Shown piece after piece: positions 18,417 to 29,003 of a DNA stretch of 64,000 bases. The first letter of the stretch is position 1, and every line of letters starts with the position of its first letter. This stretch comes from Psychrobacter maritimus (GTDB taxonomy: Bacteria; Pseudomonadota; Gammaproteobacteria; Pseudomonadales; Moraxellaceae), in NCBI RefSeq assembly GCF_904846345.1, contig NZ_CAJHAJ010000002.1, positions 310,001 to 374,000 on the forward strand, in the 5' to 3' direction. The translations under genes and the position numbers were made by a program. The notes under the pieces are model-generated. The model worked only from the letters and a program-made list of their open reading frames with translations. It did not search any database and was not told the DNA's origin.

Positions 18417-19363
18417 AACACGCGTAGTATCGCCGCGCCAATCGCCATCCCAAACATTCCTACTACCGTTGTAAATGCTAAAATGTTGGCAGCCAATATA
18501 TCATTCCCGCCCATGGCCTTTGCCATCACATAACTGGCAGCCGCCGTCGGTGACGCCGCCATTAAAAACAGCACGCCCATATGCATGCCTGATAAACCAA
18601 AACTTAACCCAACGGCGATGGCCACAAAAGGCGCAATAACGATACGGCCAATACTGGCCTGCATCGACAGCCCCGACGGGTGCAACATCGACTTTAAATC
18701 AATACTCGCCCCAGCGCAAATCAGTGCTAACGGTAATGCCACCGCCGCCAGTAAATCGCCCGTCTTATGAATCACACCGGTAATCGGTGGCAGCGGTAAC
18801 GCTTTATAAGCAAATGCCGCAACCAACGCAATGATTAAGGGGTTGGTAAACAGTTTTTTGACAATCATTATGCTGCGACTGAGCCACGTATCGTCTGCGC
18901 TTTTGGACACACGACTCAGGGTAATGACGGCTAAGATATTAAATAATATCGTCACCACCCCCATATAGACGGCGCCAATACTTAAGCCCTGCTCTCCGTA
19001 AGCGTTGGCGACGGTTGCCAGCCCGATAATCGCCATATTACTGCGAAAGATACCTTGTACAAACACGCCTTGGTCGGCAGGCTTACGGATAAAATAACTG
19101 GCATAAATCTCGGCGCCAATAAATAGGATAAAGGTCACCAAAATACCAGCCATGATTAAAATCATTTGCTTAGCATAATCGACCTCACTATCGACGACGC
19201 TAAAAAACAACAAGCAAGGCAAACAATAATTAAAGACAAAGCTGGATGCTTGATCGATAAAAGCTTGACTCGCCTCACCGCGCCGCTGCATAAAAAAACC
19301 CAACCCCATCAAAAAAAGGTTAGGCAGTACAATGGTGATGGCAAAAATAATAGCAGCGGTCAT
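18404..19363 (-). CDS. AEC (auxin efflux carrier) family transporter
   Basis: Inner-membrane secondary transporter; bacterial members carry malate, malonate or other small acids. The 319-residue protein has about ten hydrophobic helices in two halves, starting AIIFAITIVLPNLFLMGLGFF, with the FNYCLPCLLFFSV and ALPLALICAGASIDL segments typical of the family. It is upstream of and co-directional with the ornithine cyclodeaminase family gene. A minus-strand start ATG at 19363 is used. Its last codons and stop are duplicated in tandem downstream. Substrate unknown. Confidence 0.88.
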   Translation of the reverse strand: MTAAIIFAITIVLPNLFLMGLGFFMQRRGEASQAFIDQASSFVFNYCLPCLLFFSVVDSEVDYAKQMILIMAGILVTFILFIGAEIYASYFIRKPADQGVFVQGIFRSNMAIIGLATVANAYGEQGLSIGAVYMGVVTILFNILAVITLSRVSKSADDTWLSRSIMIVKKLFTNPLIIALVAAFAYKALPLPPITGVIHKTGDLLAAVALPLALICAGASIDLKSMLHPSGLSMQASIGRIVIAPFVAIAVGLSFGLSGMHMGVLFLMAASPTAAASYVMAKAMGGNDILAANILAFTTVVGMFGMAIGAAILRVLGWI

Positions 19364-19522
19364 AAGTAAGCTCAGGTTAGCAGGGTATCCAAAGCTGTAT
19401 TGTTAAAAAATAAAGAACAATGACTAGCAGTTGGTTAAAATCAGTGAGTTTGAATCAGTAAGTTTAAATAATAAAAGGCTGTTTTATTATAGAGTATCTA
19501 ACGTCGTTATTGATGATTTGAA

Positions 19523-19729
19523 TTAGGACTCTGCTTTTTTTACCCATTTACCGTCCGCATTTTTCTCATAAGTATTTTCGACAGCGGTCCATGCGGTAGC
19601 AAACCAGCGTGATTCATCTTCATATTGTTTACTGGCGCTATTAAATGCTGCGCGAAAAATCTCTTGCGCATGCTTAGGCAAGTTGTCTTTTACGGCATCT
19701 GGTAATTCTGACAATTTATCGTAAGGCAT
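19523..19729 (-). CDS. chaB: ChaB family protein
   Basis: Small cytoplasmic protein named after the E. coli cation transport regulator ChaB; its true role is unclear. From MPYDKLSELPDAV to the end (DGKWVKK) the 68 residues follow the ChaB domain, with LPKHAQEIFRAAFNSA in the middle. Start at ATG 19729 is well supported by GGAGAGT four bases upstream. The frame stays open to 19837, but that extension begins inside the mnmG terminator and contains a 15-bp duplicated stretch, so it is probably untranslated. No chaA antiporter gene is adjacent. Confidence 0.88.
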   Translation of the reverse strand: MPYDKLSELPDAVKDNLPKHAQEIFRAAFNSASKQYEDESRWFATAWTAVENTYEKNADGKWVKKAES

Positions 19730-19837
19730 AAAGACTCTCCTTGTCGGTATTTTTATCCTACTTTTGAACCTTTCCTTTTTTAAAGTATCAAGCTTTAACT
19801 CATCAAGCTGTTCTGAAATTGTTAAGTTATTCGCCAT

Positions 19838-19877
19838 AAAAAAAGCCCATAACGATTACTCGTTACGAGCTTTTTTG
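19838..19877 (-). terminator. Intrinsic terminator downstream of mnmG
   Basis: Stem AAAAAAGC..TAACGA / TCGTTA..GCTTTTTT with a four-base loop and flanking A and T runs, 40 bases after the mnmG stop. Confidence 0.85.
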
Positions 19878-19917
19878 ATAATCATGCTTTGAATCATAAC
19901 ACTTTGCTAAGTAATGA

Positions 19918-21813
19918 TTATGAGTTTAATGCCGCCTGTACTTTTTTCTGCTTCTTAACGGTCATGGCAAGCAATTGAATAGCGGCAGGCGTAACACCGC
20001 TAATGCGTCCAGCTTGAGCAAGCGTGGCAGGGCGAATTTGCGCCAGCTTTTGTACAATCTCATTAGATAACCCTGACACCACGCTATAATCAAAATCCAT
20101 TGGCAATGCGGTATTTTCCAAACGCTTCATCTGGTCGATGTCTTCTTGCTGACGGTCAATGTAGCCTGCGTATTTAACAGAAATCTCAATCTGCTCACCG
20201 ACTTGGCTATCGACCTCTGAGCCAGTTATAGCAGCGATATCATTAAAATGTATTTGTGGACGTTTTAATAAATCGTAAGCAGTCGATTCTTTAGAAAGCA
20301 CCTCTCCTGTCTGCTCGGTCACTTGCTGACCTAGCGCATTAGCAGGCGTCGCCCAGATGTCTTTGAGGCGCGAAGTTTCGGTAGCAATGGCTTCCATTTT
20401 TTCTTGATACGCCTGCCAACGCACGTCATCTACCAAACCAAGCATGCGACCGGTTTCGGTTAAGCGTTGATCGGCATTGTCTTCACGCAACAGCAAACGA
20501 TATTCGGCGCGGCTGGTAAACATACGATATGGCTCAGTGGTGCCATGCGTAATCAAATCATCGACCAGTACGCCAAGATATGCTTCATCGCGGCGCGGCG
20601 TCCAAACGTCAAACTCACTGTTTTCACAGGTGACCAGTGCCGCATTAGTACCGGCTAAAAGACCTTGCACGCCTGCTTCTTCGTAGCCTGTCGTACCATT
20701 GATTTGACCGGCAAAGTACAAACGATCAATTGATTTGGTCTCTAAAGTTGGCTTCAAGTTTTGCGGATCAAAATAATCATACTCAATCGCATAGCCTGGA
20801 CGCGTGATATGCGCATTTTCTAAGCCCTTCATACTATGGATAAAGTCTAATTGCACATCAAACGGCAAGCTGGTTGAGATACCGTTTGGATATAGCTCAT
20901 GCGTGGTCAAGCCTTCTGGCTCGATAAAAATTTGATGGCTGTCTTTATCGGCAAAGCGGTGAATCTTATCTTCAATTGATGGACAATAACGTGGACCTAC
21001 CCCTTCGATTTTGCCAGAAAACATCGGTGAGCGGTCTAGGTTTTCACGGATAATGTCATGGGTACGGGCATTGGTATGGGTAATATAGCAATTGACCTGT
21101 TCAGGATGCATGGACACATCGCCCATATAACTCATGACCGGCAGCGGTGTATCGCCCGGCTGCACCGTCATAACACTGAAGTCAACACTACGCGCATCGA
21201 TACGTGCTGGCGTACCTGTCTTTAGGCGACCAACGGGTAATTTCAATTCGCGTAAACGGTCAGCAAGCTTGATAGAAGGCTGGTCGCCTGCGCGCCCCCC
21301 TTTTGAATTCTCTAAACCGATATGAATGACACCGCCCAAAAAAGTACCTGAAGTCAGTACCACGGTTTGAGTGTTAAAAATTATACCCGTTGCCGTCACA
21401 ACTGCTGTGGCACGACCATTTTCAACTAGAATATCATCAGCCGCTTGTTGGAATATATCCAAATTTGGCTGATTCTCTAACGTATGACGAATGGCGGCTT
21501 TATAAAGAATACGATCCGCTTGCGCGCGCGTAGCACGAACGGCAGCACCTTTACGGCTATTTAACACGCGAAACTGGATACCAGATTTGTCAGTCGCCAA
21601 TGCCATGGCGCCGCCAAGCGCATCAATCTCACGCACCAAATGCGACTTACCGATACCACCAATCGCAGGGTTACAGCTCATCTGCCCCAGCGTCTCGATA
21701 TTATGCGTTAAAAGTAAAGTTTGCGCCCCCATACGTGCGGCCGCCAAAGCAGCTTCTGTGCCAGCATGACCGCCGCCGATCACTACCACGTCGTAATTTT
21801 TTGGGTATTGCAT
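19918..21813 (-). CDS. mnmG: tRNA uridine-5-carboxymethylaminomethyl modification enzyme, FAD subunit
   Basis: With MnmE it installs the cmnm5 group at wobble uridine 34 of several tRNAs. The 631-residue length fits. It starts with the FAD-binding motif [20 protein letters not shown] and has the family segments [48 protein letters not shown] and [17 protein letters not shown]; the C-terminal helical domain (AAITGSEVD...) is complete. MnmA, which thiolates the same uridine, is encoded at 24.2 kb. Identification is secure. Confidence 0.98.
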   Translation of the reverse strand: MQYPKNYDVVVIGGGHAGTEAALAAARMGAQTLLLTHNIETLGQMSCNPAIGGIGKSHLVREIDALGGAMALATDKSGIQFRVLNSRKGAAVRATRAQADRILYKAAIRHTLENQPNLDIFQQAADDILVENGRATAVVTATGIIFNTQTVVLTSGTFLGGVIHIGLENSKGGRAGDQPSIKLADRLRELKLPVGRLKTGTPARIDARSVDFSVMTVQPGDTPLPVMSYMGDVSMHPEQVNCYITHTNARTHDIIRENLDRSPMFSGKIEGVGPRYCPSIEDKIHRFADKDSHQIFIEPEGLTTHELYPNGISTSLPFDVQLDFIHSMKGLENAHITRPGYAIEYDYFDPQNLKPTLETKSIDRLYFAGQINGTTGYEEAGVQGLLAGTNAALVTCENSEFDVWTPRRDEAYLGVLVDDLITHGTTEPYRMFTSRAEYRLLLREDNADQRLTETGRMLGLVDDVRWQAYQEKMEAIATETSRLKDIWATPANALGQQVTEQTGEVLSKESTAYDLLKRPQIHFNDIAAITGSEVDSQVGEQIEISVKYAGYIDRQQEDIDQMKRLENTALPMDFDYSVVSGLSNEIVQKLAQIRPATLAQAGRISGVTPAAIQLLAMTVKKQKKVQAALNS

Positions 21814-22071
21814 GTATGCCTCACTTGACTCTCAACGCAACCGTGAGCCAGAGGCTATGGTTAAATAGCATGGCTGCCGGTAAATAAACGTCAGTCGAAT
21901 TTAAAAAGAGATAACGACTCAGATGAGCCATTAAAGATAGGTTAGATAGCCGGTAATTATAACAATTTTTTGCCGCTGAAAAAACGTTATACGAAAAACT
22001 ATTCAAATTAACTATTATTGCAATTAACGATCAAGGCACATCAATAGAAGCTTGATGAACCTAGGTGGGAT

Positions 22072-22605
22072 TTATTTACCAGGGCTGAGCGGTACAATAC
22101 GGTCGGACTGCCCACTTGCCAGCATATGGTGGCTGCCATAACCTTCTGGATTAATCTGCAAATAGGCATTCATCTGCCCAATAGCATCACCGTCATTACT
22201 GGCCAAGATTTGCTCTTTAATCATCTCAACTGGCGGCAACGGCAAGTTTTTTAACAAGGCCAAACGCTGAGCGTTATCGCCTTTATTAACCACAAGCTCG
22301 ATAAGTTGACGCGCATCGATGGGTAAATCTGGGGTATTTTGTGCCAATAATGCCAAATGATAGGCACCGGCAGCATCTTGATCAGCGACGATACGCTGCT
22401 CAATAGCAATATAAGTCGCCTCGGTTGCACCGCCTGCCACGCTTAGCTGATGAATACATTTAAGGGCAGAATTTGGCTCATTATCCGCCATATCAATTAA
22501 ACGGGTTGATTCGTTTTTTAAATGTTCGCGGCGTTTTTCGATGGCTGCTTGTTCAGTCGCCTCTTGTTGCTCCGTTAATTCCGTGTTTGATAATTGATTA
22601 TTCAT
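22072..22605 (-). CDS. Hypothetical soluble protein, 177 residues
   Basis: I do not recognise a family. ATG 22605 is used, with GAGAGA about seven bases upstream; a seven-codon extension to 22626 is less likely. The protein is soluble and acidic-to-neutral. The first 35 residues are Glu/Gln-rich and probably helical or coiled coil (TEQQEATEQAAIEKRREHL); the rest is helix-forming with repeated leucine/alanine patterns (QLIELVVNKGDNAQRLALL) reminiscent of helical repeat proteins. It lies upstream of mnmG on the same strand, 258 bases away, and downstream of the grxD terminator, so it is probably its own transcription unit. Confidence 0.75.
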   Translation of the reverse strand: MNNQLSNTELTEQQEATEQAAIEKRREHLKNESTRLIDMADNEPNSALKCIHQLSVAGGATEATYIAIEQRIVADQDAAGAYHLALLAQNTPDLPIDARQLIELVVNKGDNAQRLALLKNLPLPPVEMIKEQILASNDGDAIGQMNAYLQINPEGYGSHHMLASGQSDRIVPLSPGK

Positions 22606-22692
22606 ATAATTCTCTCTTTTATGCAAAATATATTTATCTTGGACACTATATGGGGCTAAAAGCTATAAAAACAATAAATTGCATAGACAATA

Positions 22693-22738
22693 AAAAACCC
22701 GAATAGCCATTCCACTAAGGAAGGCTATTCGGGTTTAT
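22693..22738 (-). terminator. Intrinsic terminator downstream of grxD
   Basis: Stem AAACCCGAATAGCC / GGCTATTCGGGTTT with a 14-base loop; the A-run on the low-coordinate side gives a T-run on the minus strand after grxD. Confidence 0.85.
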
Positions 22739-22813
22739 TGTGCTTCAATACTTCAAAAATGCTTCAAACTATTTATTGAGACATATAAACTGCCCAATAA
22801 ACGCGCTTAAATA

Positions 22814-23164
22814 TTAAGCAGCAGGACTATTGGCTTCAACCAAAGGCTTAAGCTCGCCTGATTGGTACATTTGTAAAATGATGTCTGAACCGCCCATCAA
22901 CTCGCCATCAATCCATAACTGTGGGAACGTTGGCCAGTTAGCAATCTTTGGCAATGTTGCACGAATTTCTGGATTTTCTAAAATATTAACAAAGGCGAAT
23001 GGACGACCGATTTGCGTCAAAACCTCAATTGATTTGGCAGAAAAACCACACTGTGGAAACTGTGGAGTGCCTTTCATATAAAGGATGACTTTATTGTCTT
23101 TGATTTGATCACGAATCAGCTGTTCAACATCGTTTGCAGCAGTATTTGGGGTTTGCTCACTCAT
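22814..23164 (-). CDS. grxD: Monothiol glutaredoxin (Grx4 type)
   Basis: Iron-sulfur cluster carrier and storage glutaredoxin of the cytoplasm. The 116-residue protein has the KVILYMKGTPQFPQCGFSAKS segment containing the monothiol CGFS motif, and the glutathione-binding NWPTFPQLWIDGELMGG segment. The length matches E. coli GrxD. It has its own terminator and is monocistronic as far as can be seen. Confidence 0.96.
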   Translation of the reverse strand: MSEQTPNTAANDVEQLIRDQIKDNKVILYMKGTPQFPQCGFSAKSIEVLTQIGRPFAFVNILENPEIRATLPKIANWPTFPQLWIDGELMGGSDIILQMYQSGELKPLVEANSPAA

Positions 23165-23331
23165 AAAAGCTCCTATTTATTAAAATCAAAAATTATTAAA
23201 ACCATTATCAAAAAGAGGTATGTCACATTAAATTTGGCATGTGGCTGCTACATGGGGCGATTGCCATTATATTGCAACCATCATCAAGTGATACTTACTA
23301 TAATAGCCATCTAATCACTTGCTATTAGGGA

Positions 23332-23898
23332 TTAAACGTCAAGCACATTAGCATCAGAAACGTTAACATCAGAAACATTATCGCCAACCATGTTGTCGCT
23401 AGACATAGTCGTATTCGGCACCAATAATACCACGGCATTGGCCATGATACCCTCTTGGCGACCGGTAAAGCCCAGTTTTTCAGTCGTTGTGGCTTTAATG
23501 CTGACATTACTCACAGCAGTTTGCAAGTCACTGGCAATATTTTCGCGCATCGCTTGATTATAGGGTGCCAATTTTGGGCGCTCACACATCACGGTAATAT
23601 CAGCATTGCCTAAAGTATAACCGGCGGCTTGGACTTTACCATACACATAACGGAGTAGTACGCGCGAATCCAAACCTGCGTGCGCCGCATCGGTATCTGG
23701 AAAATGCTGCCCAATATCACCGAGCGCCAATGCGCCAAGCAACGCGTCAGCAAGCGCGTGCAACACCACATCGCCATCAGAATGTGCAAGCAAACTATGG
23801 GTATGCTCTATCGGCACACCTGCCAGTATCACATATTGCTGCTGCTCGCCCGTATTATGAAACGCATGGACATCGATACCTTGACCAATCTTTATCAT
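23332..23898 (-). CDS. ispF: 2-C-methyl-D-erythritol 2,4-cyclodiphosphate synthase
   Basis: Cyclises CDP-methylerythritol 2-phosphate in the MEP isoprenoid pathway. Seen: [10 protein letters not shown] with the metal-binding Asp and His, [22 protein letters not shown], and the C-terminal [18 protein letters not shown]. The enzyme is usually about 160 residues; here 188, because after the usual end a low-complexity tail of Asp, Asn, Val and Ser is added, built from 15-bp DNA repeats (23337-23385). ispD, often adjacent, is absent. Divergent from mnmA. Confidence 0.96.
   Translation of the reverse strand: MIKIGQGIDVHAFHNTGEQQQYVILAGVPIEHTHSLLAHSDGDVVLHALADALLGALALGDIGQHFPDTDAAHAGLDSRVLLRYVYGKVQAAGYTLGNADITVMCERPKLAPYNQAMRENIASDLQTAVSNVSIKATTTEKLGFTGRQEGIMANAVVLLVPNTTMSSDNMVGDNVSDVNVSDANVLDV
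23337..23385. repeat. 15-bp repeats at the 3' end of ispF
   Basis: Consecutive units read on the minus strand encode [10 protein letters not shown] and NVLDV at the extreme C-terminus of IspF; on the plus strand the shared core is CATCAGAAAC. Confidence 0.65.
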
Positions 23899-24187
23899 TA
23901 TTATTCCAAGTGAATTACTAAGTGAATGAAGGGTGATTGAAATAATTTAGAACCACTATCTAAATTTCTAAAGCGGTTTTACGCTCAGTAAGCGCGCATA
24001 GGTCGCCACCGCTTACAATTAACTGTTATAATATGACGCTTATTTTATCACAATACCCAGACCAAAATACCCCGTCCAGAAAACGAGATGACCTTATCAG
24101 CTGACTAAGTCTATCACTCTTAGTCGTTTTATTGATGAATAGCGTCATGTCACACTTTGGATAACGTATAAATTGTTGAGCAATTCT

Positions 24188-25414
24188 ATGTCAGCCACGC
24201 CAAACACCGCAAGCCTACCCGTTTCAGACTCTTTTAGCGTCCATCGTCCTTTGACGCTTGCCGATATCGACCATCCTAGCAGCAAGCACGTCATCGTTGG
24301 TATGTCAGGCGGCGTCGACTCTTCCGTATCAGCTGTTTTACTCCAGCAAGCAGGCTTTAAAGTGGAAGGTCTGTTTATGAAGAACTGGGAAGAAGATGAC
24401 GGTACCGAATACTGTACGGCGATGGATGACCTAGCAGACGCGCAAGCGGTGTGTGACAAAATCGGTATCAAGCTGCATACCGCCAACTTTGCGATGGAAT
24501 ATTGGGATCGCGTGTTTGAGCATTTCTTAGCAGAGTACAAAGCCGGACGCACCCCAAATCCAGATATTTTATGCAATAAAGAAATCAAATTTAAAGCGTT
24601 TTTAGACTATGCTTTGACCCTCGGTGCTGATTATATTGCCACCGGTCACTATACGCGCCGCAGCCTGAACTATGAAAATAACAACGGCGAAACCGTCGCC
24701 CAGTTATTGTGTGGACTGGATAACAATAAAGACCAAAGCTACTTCTTACATGCGGTTGGCGGCGATAAAATCGCTAAAACGCTATTCCCAGTAGGTGAGC
24801 TTGAAAAACCAGTCGTGCGTCAAATCGCTGAAGAGCATGACTTGGCGACAGCTAAAAAGAAAGATTCTACTGGTATTTGCTTTATTGGTGAGCGCCGTTT
24901 TAAAGACTTTTTACAACAGTACTTGCCGGCGCAAAAAGGCGATATCGTCACCGACGACGGTCATGTGATAGGTCAGCATGATGGCTTGATGTATTATACT
25001 TTAGGTCAGCGTGGCGGCATCGGTATCGGCGGCGTCAAAGACCGTCCAGAAGAACCTTGGTTTGTACTGGCAAAGGATTTGGATAAAAACCGTTTAATCG
25101 TCGGTCAAGGTCATGAGCATCCGATGCTAATGAGTAATGAGCTACAAGCTTATAAGCTTGACTGGGTCGATGGATTGCCGCCTGCTGATATTTTTAGCAC
25201 GGAAGGCTTACGCTGCATGGCAAAATCTCGCTATCGCCAGCCCGATCAAGCCTGCCGTGTTTATACGCTAAATGATGATGGCTCTGAGGTTCGTGTGCTA
25301 TTTGATGAGCCACAACGTGCCGTTACTCCTGGTCAATCAGCAGTATTTTATATCGATGAGGTGTGTCTTGGTGGCGGTGTGATTGCTGTTATTGATGCGC
25401 CTTGTGGGTTTTAG
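24188..25414 (+). CDS. mnmA: tRNA-specific 2-thiouridylase
   Basis: Thiolates U34 of tRNA-Lys, Glu and Gln, acting on the same position as MnmG. Seen: the PP-loop GMSGGVDSS, catalytic cysteines in [12 protein letters not shown] and [13 protein letters not shown], and the family segment [17 protein letters not shown] 24188 is preferred; TTG codons at 24173 and 24176 are in frame. A Ser/Thr-rich leader of about 35 residues precedes the catalytic domain. It is followed by a small membrane-protein gene and purB; E. coli has hflD in the place of the small gene. Confidence 0.97.
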   Translation: MSATPNTASLPVSDSFSVHRPLTLADIDHPSSKHVIVGMSGGVDSSVSAVLLQQAGFKVEGLFMKNWEEDDGTEYCTAMDDLADAQAVCDKIGIKLHTANFAMEYWDRVFEHFLAEYKAGRTPNPDILCNKEIKFKAFLDYALTLGADYIATGHYTRRSLNYENNNGETVAQLLCGLDNNKDQSYFLHAVGGDKIAKTLFPVGELEKPVVRQIAEEHDLATAKKKDSTGICFIGERRFKDFLQQYLPAQKGDIVTDDGHVIGQHDGLMYYTLGQRGGIGIGGVKDRPEEPWFVLAKDLDKNRLIVGQGHEHPMLMSNELQAYKLDWVDGLPPADIFSTEGLRCMAKSRYRQPDQACRVYTLNDDGSEVRVLFDEPQRAVTPGQSAVFYIDEVCLGGGVIAVIDAPCGF

Positions 25415-25436
25415 AATACATATAAAGGGCAAATAG

Positions 25437-25643
25437 ATGCTTATCATTGCTTATACCATTTGGATCGCCGTTTTTTTATTGTTAATCATTGGAGTTTTTA
25501 CATTCTCTAATAAGAATAGTTCTAAATACTCTACAAAGAAACGAAACTTGATTTTAGTGGCTCTAGCAATTCAAATTGTCTGCTCAATTGCTTTTATGGC
25601 AATTTTCATATCAGAAGTATTCGATGCAGCGGCTTCTATCTGA
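25437..25643 (+). CDS. Small membrane protein with two predicted helices
   Basis: Unrecognised 68-residue protein. Two hydrophobic stretches (about residues 3-23, IIAYTIWIAVFLLLIIGVF, and 39-60, LILVALAIQIVCSIAFMAI) flank a basic loop (KNSSKYSTKKRN), predicting a hairpin with the loop in the cytoplasm. AAGGG eight bases upstream supports the start. It is more AT-rich than its neighbours. It sits 22 bases after mnmA and 100 before purB, the slot occupied by hflD in E. coli, to which it has no resemblance. Confidence 0.75.
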   Translation: MLIIAYTIWIAVFLLLIIGVFTFSNKNSSKYSTKKRNLILVALAIQIVCSIAFMAIFISEVFDAAASI

Positions 25644-25734
25644 AGCTGATCATATAAATAAATTATCATATTGAATTATTTTTACTCTTGTAATTAAAGC
25701 AATTGATTTAACTAAACCTAACTAACTAAGTTAA

Positions 25735-27147
<1,413 letters not shown>

Positions 27148-27164
27148 TAAACGCTGCAGTTACC

Positions 27165-27201
27165 TTAAAAAAAGATATCAATGACTATGCATTGATATCT
27201 T
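27165..27201 (-). terminator. Intrinsic terminator between purB and a convergent lipoprotein gene
   Basis: Perfect 12-bp stem AAGATATCAATG / CATTGATATCTT with a six-base loop. The adjoining A-run at 27166-27173 makes it a good terminator for the minus strand. Confidence 0.8.
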
Positions 27202-27284
27202 GCTAAATAATTGACCTTACTTTGAATGCTATGATTTATCGTTAAAGATGCGTCTTTAATGGTACATAGCTTTTGAGTAAGGTT

Positions 27285-27476
27285 TTATTTTTTATCCTTT
27301 TTATCTTCGTCATCACTATCGCCAGGTATGATAGCTTTACCGACAGCTACTGTGCCTTTTACCACGCCTTTGGTGGTTTTATAAGCGATTTTAGCCGGTA
27401 CGGTCACTATCTTGTGGACACAAGCTTGTAATAAAAACACGCTAGCGATAATGACGATAAAATGCAATTTTTTCAT
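27285..27476 (-). CDS. Small lipoprotein, 63 residues
   Basis: Signal peptide KKLHFIVIIASVFLLQAC ends in a lipobox (LLQAC, Cys at 19), so the mature 45-residue protein is lipid-anchored. The mature part is basic and Val/Lys/Gly-rich (KIAYKTTKGVVKGTVAVGK) and ends in an Asp/Lys tail. It resembles a family of small Moraxellaceae lipoproteins of unknown role (recalled, not searched). Convergent with purB and divergent from roxA. Confidence 0.8.
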   Translation of the reverse strand: MKKLHFIVIIASVFLLQACVHKIVTVPAKIAYKTTKGVVKGTVAVGKAIIPGDSDDEDKKDKK

Positions 27477-27622
27477 AAACTTCCTACGATTGATGGAGTG
27501 TTCTGACAGTAGCTATTGATATTGACACTGTAATACTCACTATCAGATAGGCAATAATCATAAACTATTAAAACTGTCCTATAAAGCACTCCTCACTATT
27601 AATCTTATGCCCATCTTTAGAT

Positions 27623-28807
27623 ATGGATTTATCAATGACCTCAATTCCCCTTTGTTTACCCGATTCTATTACGCCTGAGCAATTCTTAAACGAGTATTGG
27701 CAAAAAAAACCATTACTCATTAAGCAAGGTCTACCACAATTAGTCGGCATGTTCGAACCAGAAGACATGCTTGGGCTTGCCGTTGAAGAAGACGCTTCGG
27801 CGCGCCTACTGACCCAAGCCGCGAGCAAGCAAGAAGGCTTTCCACAGTGGCAACTCAAAAAGAGCCCGCTAACCGAAGCAGATTTTGATAACTTACCAGA
27901 ACAATGGACCGTGCTGGTGCAGAATATGGAACAGTGGTCACCTGAGCTTGGTCAATTATGGCAAGCGTTTGACTTTGTTCCGCAATGGCAGCGTGATGAC
28001 ATTATGGTCTCATATGCGCCCAAAGGCGGCTCGGTGGGCAAGCACTATGACGATTATGATGTGTTTTTAGCGCAAGGGTTTGGGTCCCGGCGTTGGCAGC
28101 TCGGCAAATTTTGTGATAAAGATACTGAGTTCGTTGCCGATGAGCCGATTAGATTGTTTGATGATATGGGCGAGCTCATCTTTGATGAGATACTAGAAGC
28201 TGGTGACGTGCTTTATGTACCGCCGAAACTCTCGCATTTTGGCGTCGCGCAAGATGACTGCTTAACCTTTTCATTTGGCTGTCGTCGTCCAAATTTGATG
28301 CAAATTATCGATAGCCTAGCTGATATCGCCACCAATGATAGCGATTTATTTATCCCAATGCTACTACCACAAGCGCTGCAATCGTCAGGTGAATTGCAAG
28401 CAGATAGTATCAATGCGATTAAAGACCAGCTATTACAAATGCTGCAGTCTGAGCGTGGCGACGATATCATTCGTCAAGCAGTGTCGGAAGTCGTGAGCAA
28501 ACGTCAGTATGATGCGCTAATTCCAGAAGAAACGTTAGACACTGATGAGCTGATGCAAGCCTTATCAGAAGGTGCAACGCTGCAAGCAGACTATAGTAAT
28601 CGCTTACTCTATAGCCAAACTGATGATGGCGTGACGATATATGCCAATGGTCAACGCCTTGATGGTCTTGATGCTGCGGCAACAGCCATACTAGTGCGTT
28701 TGGCTAATGGCGAGCACTTACAACATCAAGATGTCACGGATATCGATTCAGATGACTTAAGTGAATGGTTAGAAAATGGCTGGGTGTGGCTACAATATCC
28801 CGAATGA
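27623..28807 (+). CDS. roxA: Ribosomal protein uL16 arginine hydroxylase (JmjC/cupin oxygenase)
   Basis: Fe(II)/2-oxoglutarate oxygenase; the E. coli homologue YcfD/RoxA hydroxylates an arginine of ribosomal protein uL16. The 394-residue protein has the N-terminal EQFLNEYWQKKPLLIKQ segment, the iron-binding HYDDYD motif (GGSVGKHYDDYDVFLAQ, His and Asp about residues 141-143) and the distal histidine in PPKLSHFGVA, then a C-terminal winged-helix-like domain. The first ATG (27623) is used; a second at 27635 is possible. Being near purB repeats the E. coli neighbourhood of ycfD. Confidence 0.93.
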   Translation: MDLSMTSIPLCLPDSITPEQFLNEYWQKKPLLIKQGLPQLVGMFEPEDMLGLAVEEDASARLLTQAASKQEGFPQWQLKKSPLTEADFDNLPEQWTVLVQNMEQWSPELGQLWQAFDFVPQWQRDDIMVSYAPKGGSVGKHYDDYDVFLAQGFGSRRWQLGKFCDKDTEFVADEPIRLFDDMGELIFDEILEAGDVLYVPPKLSHFGVAQDDCLTFSFGCRRPNLMQIIDSLADIATNDSDLFIPMLLPQALQSSGELQADSINAIKDQLLQMLQSERGDDIIRQAVSEVVSKRQYDALIPEETLDTDELMQALSEGATLQADYSNRLLYSQTDDGVTIYANGQRLDGLDAAATAILVRLANGEHLQHQDVTDIDSDDLSEWLENGWVWLQYPE

Positions 28808-28855
28808 TACGGTAGCCATATTTTTAGCAATTGAGGTTTAAACATCGTTAATAAT

Positions 28856-28914
28856 TAAAAACGATCAGTGTTTGTTTACGCAAACTAAAAGCTGTAGTAG
28901 AAAGACGCTGATCG
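28856..28914 (-). terminator. Probable terminator downstream of guaD
   Basis: ACGATCAGTG (28861) pairs with CGCTGATCGT (to 28914), with an inner small stem GTTTG/CAAAC. On the minus strand the stem is followed by TTTTTAATTA. Confidence 0.55.
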
Positions 28915-29003
28915 TCATTTAAAGATGTGTCCCAGTTCGTAGAAATTTTGCAATTTACTTTCTCTACCCTCCCGCACATGAACTGTTCCTATATGATTTA
29001 ACT

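Noticed and set aside
19730..19837. N-terminal extension of ChaB by 36 residues
   Set aside because: The extended start lies next to the mnmG terminator, whereas ATG 19729 has an excellent ribosome site and matches the usual ChaB start.
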